DNA of 64,000 bases from Clostridiaceae bacterium. Lineage in GTDB: Bacteria > Bacillota > Clostridia > Lachnospirales > Lachnospiraceae. A program made the position numbers and the translations under genes. The stretch spans positions 1 through 64,000 of the forward strand of contig QXWR01000020.1 in the NCBI GenBank assembly GCA_009911065.1, given 5' to 3'. This document shows, in pieces, positions 26,568 to 36,143 of this stretch (position 1 is its first letter; every line of letters begins with the position of its first letter). The notes under the pieces were generated by a model, which saw nothing but the letters and a program-made list of their open reading frames with translations, did no database searches and was not told the origin of the DNA.

Positions 26568-27362
26568 GTGAAGAAATATTTGGAAATTGCCAGGGCATAT
26601 ATGAAGGCGCAGTTAATCTGGAGAGCAGATGTATTTATTGATGTGATTCTGTCAGTGGCTAAGATATTGTTTGCATGGATCTTATGGAGTATTTTGTTTG
26701 AAGGAAAAGAGCAGATAGCAGGATTGGAATTTCACACCATGATTTCTTACTATATCATAAGTTCCTATCTATTCCAGATGGAGAAGTCTGCTGAAATCAG
26801 CCAGCAGATGACGGGGATGTTGAGAAACGGCACTTTTTCAAAATATATGGTGATACCGGTACAGACACAGGGCTATTTTGTGGCGATGGAGGCCGGGAAG
26901 ATTGCATTTTCTTCAGGCATTGGCTTTTTAGCAACGGTTCTGTGGTTTTGTTTGTTCCGGATTTCCATTGTACATACAGTCAATTGGATGATATTGCTAT
27001 GGGGAATTATCATGGTTGTTTTAGGTCTGTTGTTTATGGCTTTGCTCAATTATTTCCTTGGGATTTTAACTTTAAAATTTGAGGAGATCAGTACCTTTCT
27101 CATGATAAAGGATAATTTATCAGCAGTTGTGACAGGAGCGGTGATTCCCCTTGCACTTTTGCCGGAATGGATGATAGCCGGCATGAGATTTCTGCCGTTC
27201 TATTATGTTACATATCTCCCAAGTATGCTGTTTCTAGGAAAATGTGAGGATGAAGCAGTGACAGGTTTATTGGTTTTAAGTATATGGTGCATTTTCTTTA
27301 TTGTTTTAAATCAAGTAACTTATGAACATTATCGAATGAAATATGACGGAGCAGGAATATGA
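26568..27362 (+). CDS. ABC-2 family permease (COG4587-like)
   Basis: 264 residues with about six transmembrane segments, starting three bases after the ATPase stop. The sequence YLEIARAYMKAQLIWRADVF at the N-terminus and the ALLPEWM loop before the last pair of helices fit the ABC-2 permeases that work as heterodimers with the next gene product. It starts at an ATG preceded by AAGGGGGTGT and overlaps the next gene by four bases. Confidence 0.88.
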   Translation: MKKYLEIARAYMKAQLIWRADVFIDVILSVAKILFAWILWSILFEGKEQIAGLEFHTMISYYIISSYLFQMEKSAEISQQMTGMLRNGTFSKYMVIPVQTQGYFVAMEAGKIAFSSGIGFLATVLWFCLFRISIVHTVNWMILLWGIIMVVLGLLFMALLNYFLGILTLKFEEISTFLMIKDNLSAVVTGAVIPLALLPEWMIAGMRFLPFYYVTYLPSMLFLGKCEDEAVTGLLVLSIWCIFFIVLNQVTYEHYRMKYDGAGI

Positions 27363-28150
27363 AAGATAATTTTAAATTTTTGACAGAATTAATGAAATTA
27401 AGGTTATCCCATATCATGACATTTCGGTTGGGATTCTTTGGGCCGTTTTTTATTGACACCAGTTATTTTCTGGTTCAGCTTTTTGCCTTTGAGGCAATTT
27501 ACGGGCATGTGGATGAAATTCGTGGATGGGGGCATGGAGAAATCCTTGTTTTTGTAGGAACATTTTCCCTGATCAATGCCCTTAACATGATCATTTACTT
27601 TTTTGGAGTGATTTCCATACCTGAAAAAATACAAACCGGTGAACTGGATTTGTATCTGACCAAACCGGTAAATCCGCTGTTGCGGATTACTTTTGAAAAA
27701 ATAAATCCAGGTTCCATACCGCTATTGGCTTTCAGTGCAGGTATTATTGCGTATGGGGTGAAAGAAATAGACATGGGTTTTTCATGGTCTACTATTATTC
27801 AATATCTGTTTCTGGTTTTTATGATGACGATACTGTACTACGATATGGAACTCTTGATACGATGCTTTGCTTTTTTTGTTTTCTCTGTAAACAATTTAAC
27901 GAAAATTGAGGAGACAGCGATTGACTTGTGTTTGAAAATACCAGGGATTGCTTTTTATGGAATTTATAAGTTTATTTTTTATTGTGTATTGCCATATGGA
28001 ATCATTGCAACGTTGCCGACACAGGCACTTATAGGGGCACTGTCAGTAAAAGGTCTGTTTTTTGGAGTAGTAATTGTGTGTATTTTTACTTTTTTTGCAT
28101 TATCATTTTGGTCATATGGAGTACACAGATATGAAAGTGCAAGCAGTTAA
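27359..28150 (+). CDS. ABC-2 family permease (COG3694-like)
   Basis: 263 residues with six or so transmembrane segments and the motif ELDLYLTKPVNPLLR in the first cytoplasmic loop, which is conserved in this permease group. Its ATG overlaps the previous stop (ATGA). Together with the two upstream genes it should form one exporter with a single ATPase and two different permeases. Confidence 0.9.
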   Translation: MKDNFKFLTELMKLRLSHIMTFRLGFFGPFFIDTSYFLVQLFAFEAIYGHVDEIRGWGHGEILVFVGTFSLINALNMIIYFFGVISIPEKIQTGELDLYLTKPVNPLLRITFEKINPGSIPLLAFSAGIIAYGVKEIDMGFSWSTIIQYLFLVFMMTILYYDMELLIRCFAFFVFSVNNLTKIEETAIDLCLKIPGIAFYGIYKFIFYCVLPYGIIATLPTQALIGALSVKGLFFGVVIVCIFTFFALSFWSYGVHRYESASS

Positions 28151-28271
28151 TTATTCGTTATTGGAGAAGCTGGGGAAAGCTGTGCTTTCTACATAGAAGG
28201 CGACACAGGAAACCAAAGACACAAACTATTTTACACTACCTAGTGCGCAGTTCCTTTTCTGGGAAAAAATA

Positions 28272-28297
28272 CAGCCGGACTTCGAAAAATCCGGCTG
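28272..28297 (-). terminator. Terminator for the penicillin-binding protein gene
   Basis: Arms CAGCCGGA and TCCGGCTG enclose ten bases, and on the minus strand the hairpin is followed by TATTTTTT. It lies about 200 bp past the PBP stop, facing the end of the ABC operon. Extra complementary bases (TTTTACAC/GTGTAAAA) flank it, so it may also slow plus-strand transcription. The rest of the 350-bp gap is AT-rich and shows no gene. Confidence 0.6.
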
Positions 28298-28497
28298 TTG
28301 GTGTAAAATTTAAGTATATAAATCCTTATATCATTACACAAAAATTATACTTTGAACGAGAAAGGATATCCACTAAATTTTGATCCTTTTTCTATCTGTT
28401 AGCCGTATTCTTGAAACCTTCGCTAATTAGTAATGTTTTGGAAAATGGATTTCCGTGATTTTCGCTCAAAAAAAGTGAAAAAAGTTTTTGTTGTTTG

Positions 28498-31473
28498 TCA
28501 GTCAATGTTATTGATATTTGCTATCCCTCCTGCATCTCTGGCCATAATATTTTCCAGATCCAGATATCCGAAATAAAGACGGTACACATTCTTAGCAAGG
28601 GAAGCTGCATTTCCAGACGTATATCCGTTAGGGATATTTACGGTCACAGCAATTTCAGGATTATCATAGGGACCATAAGAAATGAAAAAAGCGTGATTTG
28701 CATGGCTTTTTGATTCTTGAGTTGTACCAGTTTTTCCTGCAATAGGCACTTCTAAATCCTGGAACAGCTTCCTGACGGTTCTTGACGAATTGTTGGCAAT
28801 TACCCGTCTCATTCCTTCTTGTACGATATCCCATGTGGTTTCTGAAAAATCCAGTTTGGTATATGCTGGGGCCGGATATTCTGGTTCCTTCCCACCAGAG
28901 GGATCGACGATCCGGTCAATCAAACTAAATTCATATACAGTTCCTCGATTCGCTATTGCAGTTACATAACGGGAAAGCTGTATGTTGGTATAGGCATGGG
29001 TCGCTTGCCCCATGGCAGAGCGTTCCGGGTCTTCCGTTGTGATATGAGGATCTGTTTCTGGAATCTCTACACCAGACGTATGATCCAGTCCGAAAAAGCC
29101 AGCATATTTTCGGATCATATCAATTCCACAGTCAGGATTATAGTTCCCATTTTCATCTATGGACAAACGTTTTCCTAACTCAGCAAAATAGTAATTGCAG
29201 GAATTTTGGATTGCTTCTGTTATTGTTTCTTCTCCATGTTTCCCAGGATAGATCCAGCATTTAATGGGAAGTATTGCCTGGTCATATAATCCAGTGCAAT
29301 TTACATTTTCCTCAATTTCCACAGCCCCTTCCTCCAATGCAGCGACAGCCATGATCGGCTTGAATGTGGAAGCAGGCGCTTTCAAAACCTGGGTGGCTTT
29401 ATTATAAAGAGGATTGGACAGATCATGTAATAACCATTTATAATATGCGGCGTCTATGGTTCCAGAAAGACGGTTGCCGTCATATCCGGGATAAGTCACA
29501 AGGGCCAGGATTTTTCCGGTATTTACATCGGTTACTACAACACCTGCTGTACATGGTTCCAGTGCCATTTGTGCTGGTGTCAATTCCAACCGGATAATCT
29601 TTTCCTTAATAAGCTGAAACGCATAATCTTCATTCTGTGTTTCCAACAGGCAGATCTCCTCCTCGTTATGCGCCAAAATTCCCTGGGAATAAAGAGCCAG
29701 TAAAAGATCGCTGCCAGTGACCGTTCCATTCTCGATCAGATGTCGGTATATTTCTTTTTCAAATCCACTGTCATTTTCAAGCATCTTTAAGGTATATTCT
29801 AACAGTTCGTGAAATATATTTTCCAGATCAGAGTATTTTTGTTCTATGTTCAAAGAAGAGGTATAGATCCATCCTTCTTCAATACCGTTATAAAGATATT
29901 CCCTAAGATTCCCCGTTCCGTCTTTCCACGCCAGATATTCTCTGCTGCTTTTATCAATTTCTTCTGTTTTAATGATTCCTTGTTCTCCTGATGACAGATA
30001 GGAAACAACATAAAACATATAATCTGCAATATCTTCCGGCAGCTGGCACTGTGCTGTGGGAGTCGAATTATATAACTCGTTTCTCATGGCCTTAAAAGCT
30101 TCTGTCCTTGCAGCAAGGAATGTTTCAAATATCCTGACTTCGGCATCAGCAGTACTTTCTTTCAAATGTTTTGTGGAAATCACTCCATTATTGATCAGTT
30201 GAAACCATGCACTTTTTAGGGGGATCATTCTGCTGGAACCACTAGCGTTTTTATTGATATTGTCCTCCGCATTAATTAGTTTTGAAGCCAGAACTCCTGC
30301 CAGCTGTTGCTCAATTAAATGATAGATACCTTTTTGCAAATCTCTGTCTATGGTTAGATAAACATCACAGCCGGACTTAGGAGCTGTTTGGGAAATGACC
30401 TCCCGGATATGCCCCACATTATCTACATAAACTGACAAGTGCCCTTTCGTACCTTGAAGTGTAGTTTCCATAGTCCGTTCTATTCCTGATTTGCCCACAA
30501 TATCATCTGGTTCATACTCTGGGTTTTCCTGCCGGAGAAGTTCCAATTGACTTTCCTGCATATTTCCTACATATCCAATGATCGGAGAAAAATAGATACT
30601 GTCATTATATTTACGGATTGTGGTTTCTTCTGCATCTACTCCAGGCAATTCATCCATATGTTCTAAAATATCTGCCATTGTGGAAGTATCAATATAAGAA
30701 GAAATTTTAACTGCTTCATATTTTTTATAAGAAGTCAGCCCTGTTGTGTACCAAATATCCATAACTTGAAGTGCTTCTTCCGGTGTTATAAGCACCGGAT
30801 TCCCTTTTTTATCTTTTATTTCATCCAGTTTGTAATAGTGATACCGATTTTTGAAAAGTTCTTCCGCAGAAATATTCGAAGGGAATTTTCCATCCGGTCC
30901 AGTAAGCTGTTCTGGAGATTTAAGTCCAAATATGTTACATAAAAAACGCTTATGAGATATTTCAGAGGTTGATGTAAAATACATTTCTCCATGTTCATAT
31001 ACAGCGATCTCAAGTTTTCCAGATACCTTGTTTCCATGTTGGTTTAAAATTTGAACCAATTTTAAAAAAATCTTGTTTTTTTCAGATATACTTTTACACT
31101 GTCCATTGTCACGGAACATAACTATATAAGCCAGTTCATTGTAAGCCAGTTCATTACCGTTCCTGTCATAGATATTGCCTCTGACTCCGGTAAAATCTAA
31201 TTCTTTTGTTGTCATTTGCAGATAATTATTGAGATATTGCTCTCCATTTATGATCTGCAGTTCATACAGCCTTACTACCAGTCTGGTAAACATACAGAAA
31301 AAAACAATAAACAAAATGACTATACGTGGACAAGCCCATTTTCTTTCTCTACGTTTTTTTCCGCTTTTCTGAAAATTCATGGTGTTTTTTCTCAGAACAG
31401 AACCGGCTTGACCTCTGGTGTCAAAGGTTTTATCTAGTAGTATTGAAAGGGTTCGATTAAATCTCCCAGGCAT
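28498..31473 (-). CDS. Large class B penicillin-binding protein (PBP2-like transpeptidase)
   Basis: 991 residues; an AGGAGG site nine bases upstream supports this start. One transmembrane helix (about 50-68) is followed by the PBP dimerisation domain (RGNIYDRNG), a long insert (about 400-640) and the transpeptidase domain with STFK (about residue 701), SCN (about 758) and KTGT (about 913). It crosslinks peptidoglycan outside the membrane. Usual PBP2 proteins have 600-750 residues; the extra length is mostly the helical insert after the DRDLQKGIYHLIEQQL segment, a form I associate with Lachnospiraceae. Its place in accessory DNA opposite a LysR gene suggests a supplementary, possibly low-affinity enzyme. 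Confidence 0.9.
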   Translation of the reverse strand: MPGRFNRTLSILLDKTFDTRGQAGSVLRKNTMNFQKSGKKRRERKWACPRIVILFIVFFCMFTRLVVRLYELQIINGEQYLNNYLQMTTKELDFTGVRGNIYDRNGNELAYNELAYIVMFRDNGQCKSISEKNKIFLKLVQILNQHGNKVSGKLEIAVYEHGEMYFTSTSEISHKRFLCNIFGLKSPEQLTGPDGKFPSNISAEELFKNRYHYYKLDEIKDKKGNPVLITPEEALQVMDIWYTTGLTSYKKYEAVKISSYIDTSTMADILEHMDELPGVDAEETTIRKYNDSIYFSPIIGYVGNMQESQLELLRQENPEYEPDDIVGKSGIERTMETTLQGTKGHLSVYVDNVGHIREVISQTAPKSGCDVYLTIDRDLQKGIYHLIEQQLAGVLASKLINAEDNINKNASGSSRMIPLKSAWFQLINNGVISTKHLKESTADAEVRIFETFLAARTEAFKAMRNELYNSTPTAQCQLPEDIADYMFYVVSYLSSGEQGIIKTEEIDKSSREYLAWKDGTGNLREYLYNGIEEGWIYTSSLNIEQKYSDLENIFHELLEYTLKMLENDSGFEKEIYRHLIENGTVTGSDLLLALYSQGILAHNEEEICLLETQNEDYAFQLIKEKIIRLELTPAQMALEPCTAGVVVTDVNTGKILALVTYPGYDGNRLSGTIDAAYYKWLLHDLSNPLYNKATQVLKAPASTFKPIMAVAALEEGAVEIEENVNCTGLYDQAILPIKCWIYPGKHGEETITEAIQNSCNYYFAELGKRLSIDENGNYNPDCGIDMIRKYAGFFGLDHTSGVEIPETDPHITTEDPERSAMGQATHAYTNIQLSRYVTAIANRGTVYEFSLIDRIVDPSGGKEPEYPAPAYTKLDFSETTWDIVQEGMRRVIANNSSRTVRKLFQDLEVPIAGKTGTTQESKSHANHAFFISYGPYDNPEIAVTVNIPNGYTSGNAASLAKNVYRLYFGYLDLENIMARDAGGIANINNID

Positions 31474-31676
31474 TCGGCTGTACCTCCTACAATATCATGA
31501 ACAAGCAAAACAACCGGTTTCTTGTTTGCTGCTGTACTTTTAGCATTGGCAAGCTGCACCAGCTGTCTTAACAACTGGTTCAACAATTTACAATATATAC
31601 TAAAATTAAATAGTTGAAAAATTGATTTAATTGATATAATATATAGTATAAATTCTATATTATTAAGGAGAATAGC

Positions 31677-32555
31677 ATGACTCTGCTAGAAATTGAGGCT
31701 TTTCTTGCTGTCGTAAAATATGGAAATATCTCACTCGCAGCAAAGGAGCTATATATCACACAACCTACATTGAGCAAGCGGATAAAAATAATGGAGAATG
31801 AACTGGGGTATTCCTTGATCAAGCGTCAAAAAGGCTTAAGAACTGTACAGCTGACACCTGAAGGAAAGAAATTTTTAATCATTGCAGATAAATGGAAAGG
31901 CCTTTGGAAAGAAACAAATGAAATATTTTCTGTTGTCCAAAAGCCAAAGTTGTTGGTATCAGCAGTAGAGAGTGTAAGTTTATATCTTTTTCCCAAGGTA
32001 TTGCAGGAATTTTTACGACAGAACTATAATCTGAAAGTTGCCTATCAACACTCCCCAAGTGCCTACACCTATATGGAAAGCGGACTGCTTGATCTGGCAT
32101 TTATTGAAGAGCCAAAATATTCCAAACATATCCATGCAACTCCTGCTTTTTCTGAACCTTTTGTAGTTGTGTCCTGCTGTAAGATTGCGGAAGGCGACAC
32201 CGTATCCGTTGATGATTTGCCGCCGGAATATGAGATTCATGTGTCCTGGAACCCGGAATTTGAAAGCTGGCATTCGAAGTTTTTTGATGAGAAGATTTCT
32301 CCACTTATTATATTAAGTCAGGACTCTTTGATTCCATATGTGTTGGAAGGGAAAGCCTGGGGGATCGTTCCTTATTCTACGGGTATAAATCTAAACAAGC
32401 AGGGCTTTCATATTTATCGCCTGCTTGGGGGTCCACCGGATCGTTTTATCTATTACTTAGTTCATGGTTATGAAAAAAACAAATTAATTCCATATTTCCT
32501 CTCTCTGCTAGATCAGGAACTGAGGACGTACTCGGAAATTATATCATTTTTGTAA
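31677..32555 (+). CDS. LysR family transcription regulator
   Basis: 292 residues with an N-terminal winged helix-turn-helix (about 1-60: AFLAVVKYGNISLAAKEL, ITQPTLSKRI) and a periplasmic-binding-protein-like effector domain (about 88-290). It is divergent from the penicillin-binding protein with 203 bp between starts, the usual arrangement for a LysR regulator and its target. A TTGAAA/TATAAT-like promoter overlaps an imperfect AT-rich inverted repeat (AATATATAG/CTATATT) just upstream, a likely autoregulatory site. AAGGAG precedes the ATG. Confidence 0.92.
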   Translation: MTLLEIEAFLAVVKYGNISLAAKELYITQPTLSKRIKIMENELGYSLIKRQKGLRTVQLTPEGKKFLIIADKWKGLWKETNEIFSVVQKPKLLVSAVESVSLYLFPKVLQEFLRQNYNLKVAYQHSPSAYTYMESGLLDLAFIEEPKYSKHIHATPAFSEPFVVVSCCKIAEGDTVSVDDLPPEYEIHVSWNPEFESWHSKFFDEKISPLIILSQDSLIPYVLEGKAWGIVPYSTGINLNKQGFHIYRLLGGPPDRFIYYLVHGYEKNKLIPYFLSLLDQELRTYSEIISFL

Positions 32556-32573
32556 TAATGAGGAGAACGTAGA

Positions 32574-32706
32574 CTGCGCAGGGAGCTGGAGGAAAAGAAA
32601 AAGGAGATCTCATTCTTAAAAAAGCCACCGCATTCTTCGCAAAGGAAATCGATTAGATCAGGATCGGTTTATTGACAGGCATAAGCAGGAGTTTGACATT
32701 CGCTGG
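32574..32706 (+). pseudogene. IS3-family transposase remnant
   Basis: The end of OrfA is clear: LRRELEEKKKEISFLKKATA then FFAKEID and a stop at 32,653-32,655, the universal end of IS3 OrfA proteins. In the overlapping frame the start of OrfB follows (DRFIDRHKQEFDIRW). Both sides are then lost. It shows that insertion sequences have worked on this region. No terminal repeats remain. Confidence 0.7.
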
Positions 32707-32826
32707 AAATCCGGGATACCAATTATTCAGATGGATGATGCGACAGATGCATATTTGAAATCTAAAATGGCTGAGGCAATTACATTAAATAAAATACAAT
32801 ATTACTACGTCAGAAACCTACCAGAG

Positions 32827-32991
32827 CTAGTGTTCCATCCGGACAGAAATCGAAGTCGTGAGCGGTCTGTCACGCACCATTGCGTCGTTAAAATTTCTAG
32901 TCGATGGCCCACATCGCCGTCGAAATTTTGCCGAGCACTGGCACGTACCAGACCGCTCACAACTCCATTTTCTATCCGGATGGAACACTAG
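32827..32991. repeat. 165-bp inverted duplication of a toxin-gene segment
   Basis: The ends CTAGTGTTCCATCCGGA and its reverse complement are perfect over 17 bp, an internal GTGAGCGGTCTG/CAGACCGCTCAC is perfect over 12 bp, and the arms of about 80 bp agree at roughly 80% of positions. Both arms, each read toward its outer end, encode DRSxLxFLSGWNTS, with changes mostly synonymous in that frame. It is therefore two head-to-head copies of a coding segment rather than a transposon end or a terminator. Confidence 0.75.
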
Positions 32992-33202
32992 TGTATTTGA
33001 AGAATTAATTCATGCAACGCAATTTGGTCAAGGATTAAATGATGGAAGTTTAGTTAGTAGATTGGAGAATGAAATTGCAGCGCAAAAAGTGCTTTTAAAA
33101 AATAGCAAGGCATATAAACTTACAATACCAGAAATGAAACAGACAGAGTTTGTTTTGATTAGTTATACGAAAGAACTACAAGATTTAGTGAAAGGTAAGT
33201 AA
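32858..33202 (+). CDS. Candidate Rhs toxin C-terminal domain
   Basis: The frame runs to 33,202 and encodes HWHVPDRSQLHFLSGWNTS then FEELIHATQFGQGLNDGS and a Lys-rich helical end. The start is not reliable, since the first part lies in the inverted duplication and no RHS core is fused to it. Its position before a small gene and among RHS scraps suggests the toxin tip of a displaced Rhs cassette. I do not recognise the catalytic type. Confidence 0.45.
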   Translation: MSGLSRTIASLKFLVDGPHRRRNFAEHWHVPDRSQLHFLSGWNTSVFEELIHATQFGQGLNDGSLVSRLENEIAAQKVLLKNSKAYKLTIPEMKQTEFVLISYTKELQDLVKGK

Positions 33203-33205
33203 TAT

Positions 33206-33493
33206 ATGTTTATAATTCGTCAAAAATTTAATATTGCTGATAAGTATTGTATTTCTGTAGAAGGAGATTCGCAGCTACTAAAAAATGGTATGAGATTAAA
33301 AGATGAAAATGGCAATATTTTTGTTATTGAATCTATTGGAATGGTTAATTATAAAAATATTAATGACTATAAAAAAAATGCAGAATTATTTCTGATAGGT
33401 GATATAAAAAATATAGGAACTAGTCTTATTATAGTTGAAGAAAACTATGATAAGCAGAGAAGGTTCGTCTGGAATGAGCAGATTTTTCTATAA
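33206..33493 (+). CDS. Candidate immunity protein for the preceding toxin tip
   Basis: 95 residues beginning three bases after the toxin stop, the arrangement of toxin-immunity pairs. It looks beta-rich and soluble without signal peptide. Its last 15 or so codons (DKQRRFVWNEQ) are an out-of-frame reading of the following RHS core fragment, because the same bases in another frame give EGSSGMSRFF. The natural C-terminus was probably replaced when that fragment joined. Confidence 0.5.
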   Translation: MFIIRQKFNIADKYCISVEGDSQLLKNGMRLKDENGNIFVIESIGMVNYKNINDYKKNAELFLIGDIKNIGTSLIIVEENYDKQRRFVWNEQIFL

Positions 33494-33850
33494 CACTAAA
33501 AATCAGCAGATACGAACGGAGACGGAAGACGGCCAGGTACAAGAGAACCGATACGATGCAGAAGGATTGTGTTATGAAGTAAGAGAAAATGCAAACTGGA
33601 TTCGGTTTGTGTACCACCAGGGAGAGTTGCTGTACGAGAAAAGGGGAGAGGAGAGCAGTTACCACCTGGGAGGCGGAATCGAGGCAGTCTGGCAGTCAGA
33701 AAAAAATCATTATTATCATCAGGATGAATAGTTTAGTACGGCTTTCATTATAAATGAGAAGCGGGAGATTCAGAACCATTACCAGTATGACGTCTTTGGA
33801 AACGGGATATCTCAGGAGGAAGGGAATTGTGGTCGATGTAAATTTAATGG
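33459..33850 (+). pseudogene. RHS/YD-repeat core fragment
   Basis: The frame gives EGSSGMSRFFYNTKNQQ, then ENRYDAEGLCYEVREN, FVYHQGELLYEKRGEE and HYYHQDE before a TAG at 33,729. Past the stop it goes on with FSTAFIINEKREIQNHYQYD and VFGNGISQEEG, which is RHS core sequence leading to the junction where toxin tips are swapped. The toxin part has been lost and the SUKH gene follows directly. Confidence 0.75.
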
Positions 33851-33867
33851 GGAGATAATAGTAAATT

Positions 33868-34653
33868 ATGCAAAAAATAATGAATCGGATACCAGATAAG
33901 GAAAGTTCTAAAACTATGATACAACGATTGCGAAATTATATTGAACCTGTAGATGAAAATTGGTTTCAAAATTTAAAATCTGCAAGTGATGAAAATATTG
34001 AAAAGTGGAAGAAACACTTAGGACTTGAAGAAAAAAAGTTGGATTTTCCATCTACATATTTAGAGTTTTTACGGTATGCAGGCGAAGGAGATGGTGGCCT
34101 TTTTGAAAAAACGATTGGAGTAAAAATGTCTATCGAATCACAATTCCCTTATTATAGACATGTTTATATTAACGAGTGTGATAGATTGCGCCCATATTAT
34201 TTTGAATTTATGACTACTTTTGATTATAATATTCCATATCTAATGAATGTTGGAGAAAAGAATAATAAAATTTATTTTGGTATGGAACAAGAATTTAGCG
34301 GAAGTTTTGAAAAATTAGTTTTTCAATGTGCGATTCAGATTTACGAACATTTATATTTTTCATCTTATGAAAGTATTTGGCCAACAGTAGACATATTTGA
34401 TGATTTTGATGTAATACAACAAGGAAAAAAATTATTTCCTGTGTTAGATAAAATAGTAGAAAAACATCATTTGCAGAAGGCATGGTTTTCAGATGATTTA
34501 ATGTACTTTGCCTATACAGATGAAATGTCTCTTTTAATCAATTGTAGGGAATTAGGTTTTAGAGGGATTATATTTTATAATCAAAAAGAAAAGGTGAAAA
34601 ATATAAAAGCTAGTTTAATATCAGAAGTTGGCGTAGAATTTTGTGAAGAATAG
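33868..34653 (+). CDS. SUKH (SMI1/KNR4) family immunity protein
   Basis: 261 residues with the SUKH core: an N-terminal helix (ENIEKWKKHLGLEE), LDFPSTYLEFLRYAGEGDGG and an internal beta-rich part with VGEKNNKIYFGMEQ. SUKH proteins neutralise contact-dependent or Rhs toxins in the producer cytoplasm. Its 3' end (34,432-34,528) is nearly identical to a fragment at 39,897-39,993 and related to pieces at about 36,919 and 38,671, so tips of this gene have been copied several times. It lies straight after an RHS core fragment. Confidence 0.8.
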   Translation: MQKIMNRIPDKESSKTMIQRLRNYIEPVDENWFQNLKSASDENIEKWKKHLGLEEKKLDFPSTYLEFLRYAGEGDGGLFEKTIGVKMSIESQFPYYRHVYINECDRLRPYYFEFMTTFDYNIPYLMNVGEKNNKIYFGMEQEFSGSFEKLVFQCAIQIYEHLYFSSYESIWPTVDIFDDFDVIQQGKKLFPVLDKIVEKHHLQKAWFSDDLMYFAYTDEMSLLINCRELGFRGIIFYNQKEKVKNIKASLISEVGVEFCEE

Positions 34654-34737
34654 TATAATTTATTCAATAATATTTATTTGTATTTTTCGGGATTTAATAG
34701 AACTTGATAAAATGTGGCCTTCTATAAACATCTATTA

Positions 34738-34992
34738 GGACAGTGTACTTTTAACGGTTTGAGAAAGTTAGAGGAAAAACGTCAAGGAGAACCAGTAGGA
34801 GTGGTCTTCCGCTATGGATATGATGCGTGTGGAAACCGGATTGAAAAGGAAGAAAACTCCCGTCGAACCGTTTACACCTATAACGGAAAAATCAGCTGGT
34901 AACAGAGGAAAGCACCTAGGAAAAAATCCACTTTACATACAACCAACAGGGAAGTATGATAAGCATAGAAGGGTCGTCTGGAATCAGCTGGT
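34738..34992 (+). pseudogene. RHS/YD-repeat core fragment with stop codon and frameshift
   Basis: One frame reads VFRYGYDACGNRIEKEENSR then TVYTYNGK, a classical YD repeat. After a frame change the repeat continues as NQLVTEEST, a stop, EKIHFTYNQQGSMISIEGSSG. It overlaps in frame phase with the toxin tip that follows, so the toxin was once an extension of this core. It resembles the fragment at 33,459-33,850 (EGSSG junction). Confidence 0.75.
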
Positions 34993-35277
34993 CAAGAAGT
35001 AATAAGAAAATTTGTTGAAAATCAGGATGAATTATTAAAAATTGTGGAACAGGAAGCAGGAGGATCTTTAGATGATTGGATATTTGACGAAGAAAATCAA
35101 TGGATAAGTTCTGATGAAACAACAAAAATCGAGTGGAATCCAGAAGGACATTCCAATACTAATGAAGGGCCGCATGTAACAATACGAAAAATAAATTCAA
35201 AGGGAGGGTATAGTGTAGTAGATAAATATTTTATTCGAGGTTGGGAGAAATTTAAACGTTCATATGGAAAACAATAG
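34993..35277 (+). pseudogene. Rhs-associated toxin C-terminal domain (displaced)
   Basis: About 94 codons from QEVIRKFVENQDELL to the stop after FKRSYGKQ. A helical linker leads to a compact domain with KIEWNPEGHSNTNEGPHVTI, in which His and the GPHVT strand could form a nuclease active site. There is no start codon of its own with a ribosome site, so it is expressed only when joined to a core. The next gene begins 70 bases later, as expected for immunity. Family not recognised. Confidence 0.5.
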
Positions 35278-35347
35278 ATTGGAACGATTTTCGATAGTTA
35301 AAATGGTAAGGTATTCAAATTGGATTACACTAATTCAATGGAGGATA

Positions 35348-35773
35348 ATGATGTTATATCAAATTGAAGATTGGAAAACAGTAAAAGAAAATGTACAAAA
35401 AACATTAAATATTAAGATATCAAGAGAAAAATTTAGCGTTAATGCTTTTGATTTACCTGGTACAAAAATGATCAAAGTACCTGACTTTGAAAATTTATCA
35501 GATGATGAACTTTTTCAAATATTAATTAATTTACATAATTTGTCAGGTATGTTATATGTTGTAACACATATATGTCATAAAGACGGTTTTGGCCCATTTC
35601 TGTTAGAAGCTAATCGATTAGAAGGGTTAGTAAAAAATTATGTAAATATTTTTCAAGAAACTTTTTTTGATACAAATGCAATTATTATTAGTTTGAATGA
35701 AAAATTAGTATGGATGTTCCACCACTCCGGTTTTGTTGGTCTATTTGATTATTCTAAACAGCTTGGAACATAA
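35348..35773 (+). CDS. Candidate immunity protein, unknown family
   Basis: 141 residues from the ATG at 35348, preceded by GGAGG; the longer frame upstream overlaps the toxin stop. It is a soluble alpha/beta protein with SDDELFQILINLHNLSG and a hydrophobic C-terminus (WMFHHSGFVGLFDY). Position after a toxin tip is the only indication of function. Confidence 0.6.
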   Translation: MMLYQIEDWKTVKENVQKTLNIKISREKFSVNAFDLPGTKMIKVPDFENLSDDELFQILINLHNLSGMLYVVTHICHKDGFGPFLLEANRLEGLVKNYVNIFQETFFDTNAIIISLNEKLVWMFHHSGFVGLFDYSKQLGT

Positions 35774-36143
35774 AAATTACTGTTTTTTCTTTTTAATCAA
35801 TATTGGGAATGGAAGGGTGATTATCCTAGATTAATTGAAATTGATGAAATAACAGGAGAACAGTTTGTTATTATTTGTGGTGGCCCAGGAGAGGTTGATG
35901 TGATTTTGGCAGTAGAAGTCGATTTAAAAAAGGATTTAGCTACGGTTCTTGTTGATATGGATCTTGATACATTAGATGAAACTAATAGCAAAACCAGGAG
36001 AAGATTTAAACGTTGGGACATATGGTAAATTTTCATATTGGAATAAAGAGTGCTTTTAAAGAATAATGGATATGATAGAAGTATAATTAATGCACAATTA
36101 AATGAATTAATTAAGCAAAATAAAACATTAGAAGGATTTGAAA
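35774..36143 (+). pseudogene. Frameshifted remnants of another toxin cassette
   Basis: A frame reading NQYWEWKGDYPRLIEIDEIT then EQFVIICGGPGEVDVILAV runs without start to a stop near 36,028. A second frame reads PGEDLNVGTYGKF, a motif that often opens Rhs toxin tips, and a third reads NNGYDRSIINAQLNELIKQN up to the next gene. Several frames are therefore needed, and nothing intact remains. Confidence 0.4.

Noticed and set aside
32827..32991. Interpretation as a MITE or a structured RNA
   Set aside because: Protein-level conservation between the arms in one frame explains the symmetry better, and no target-site duplication was found.
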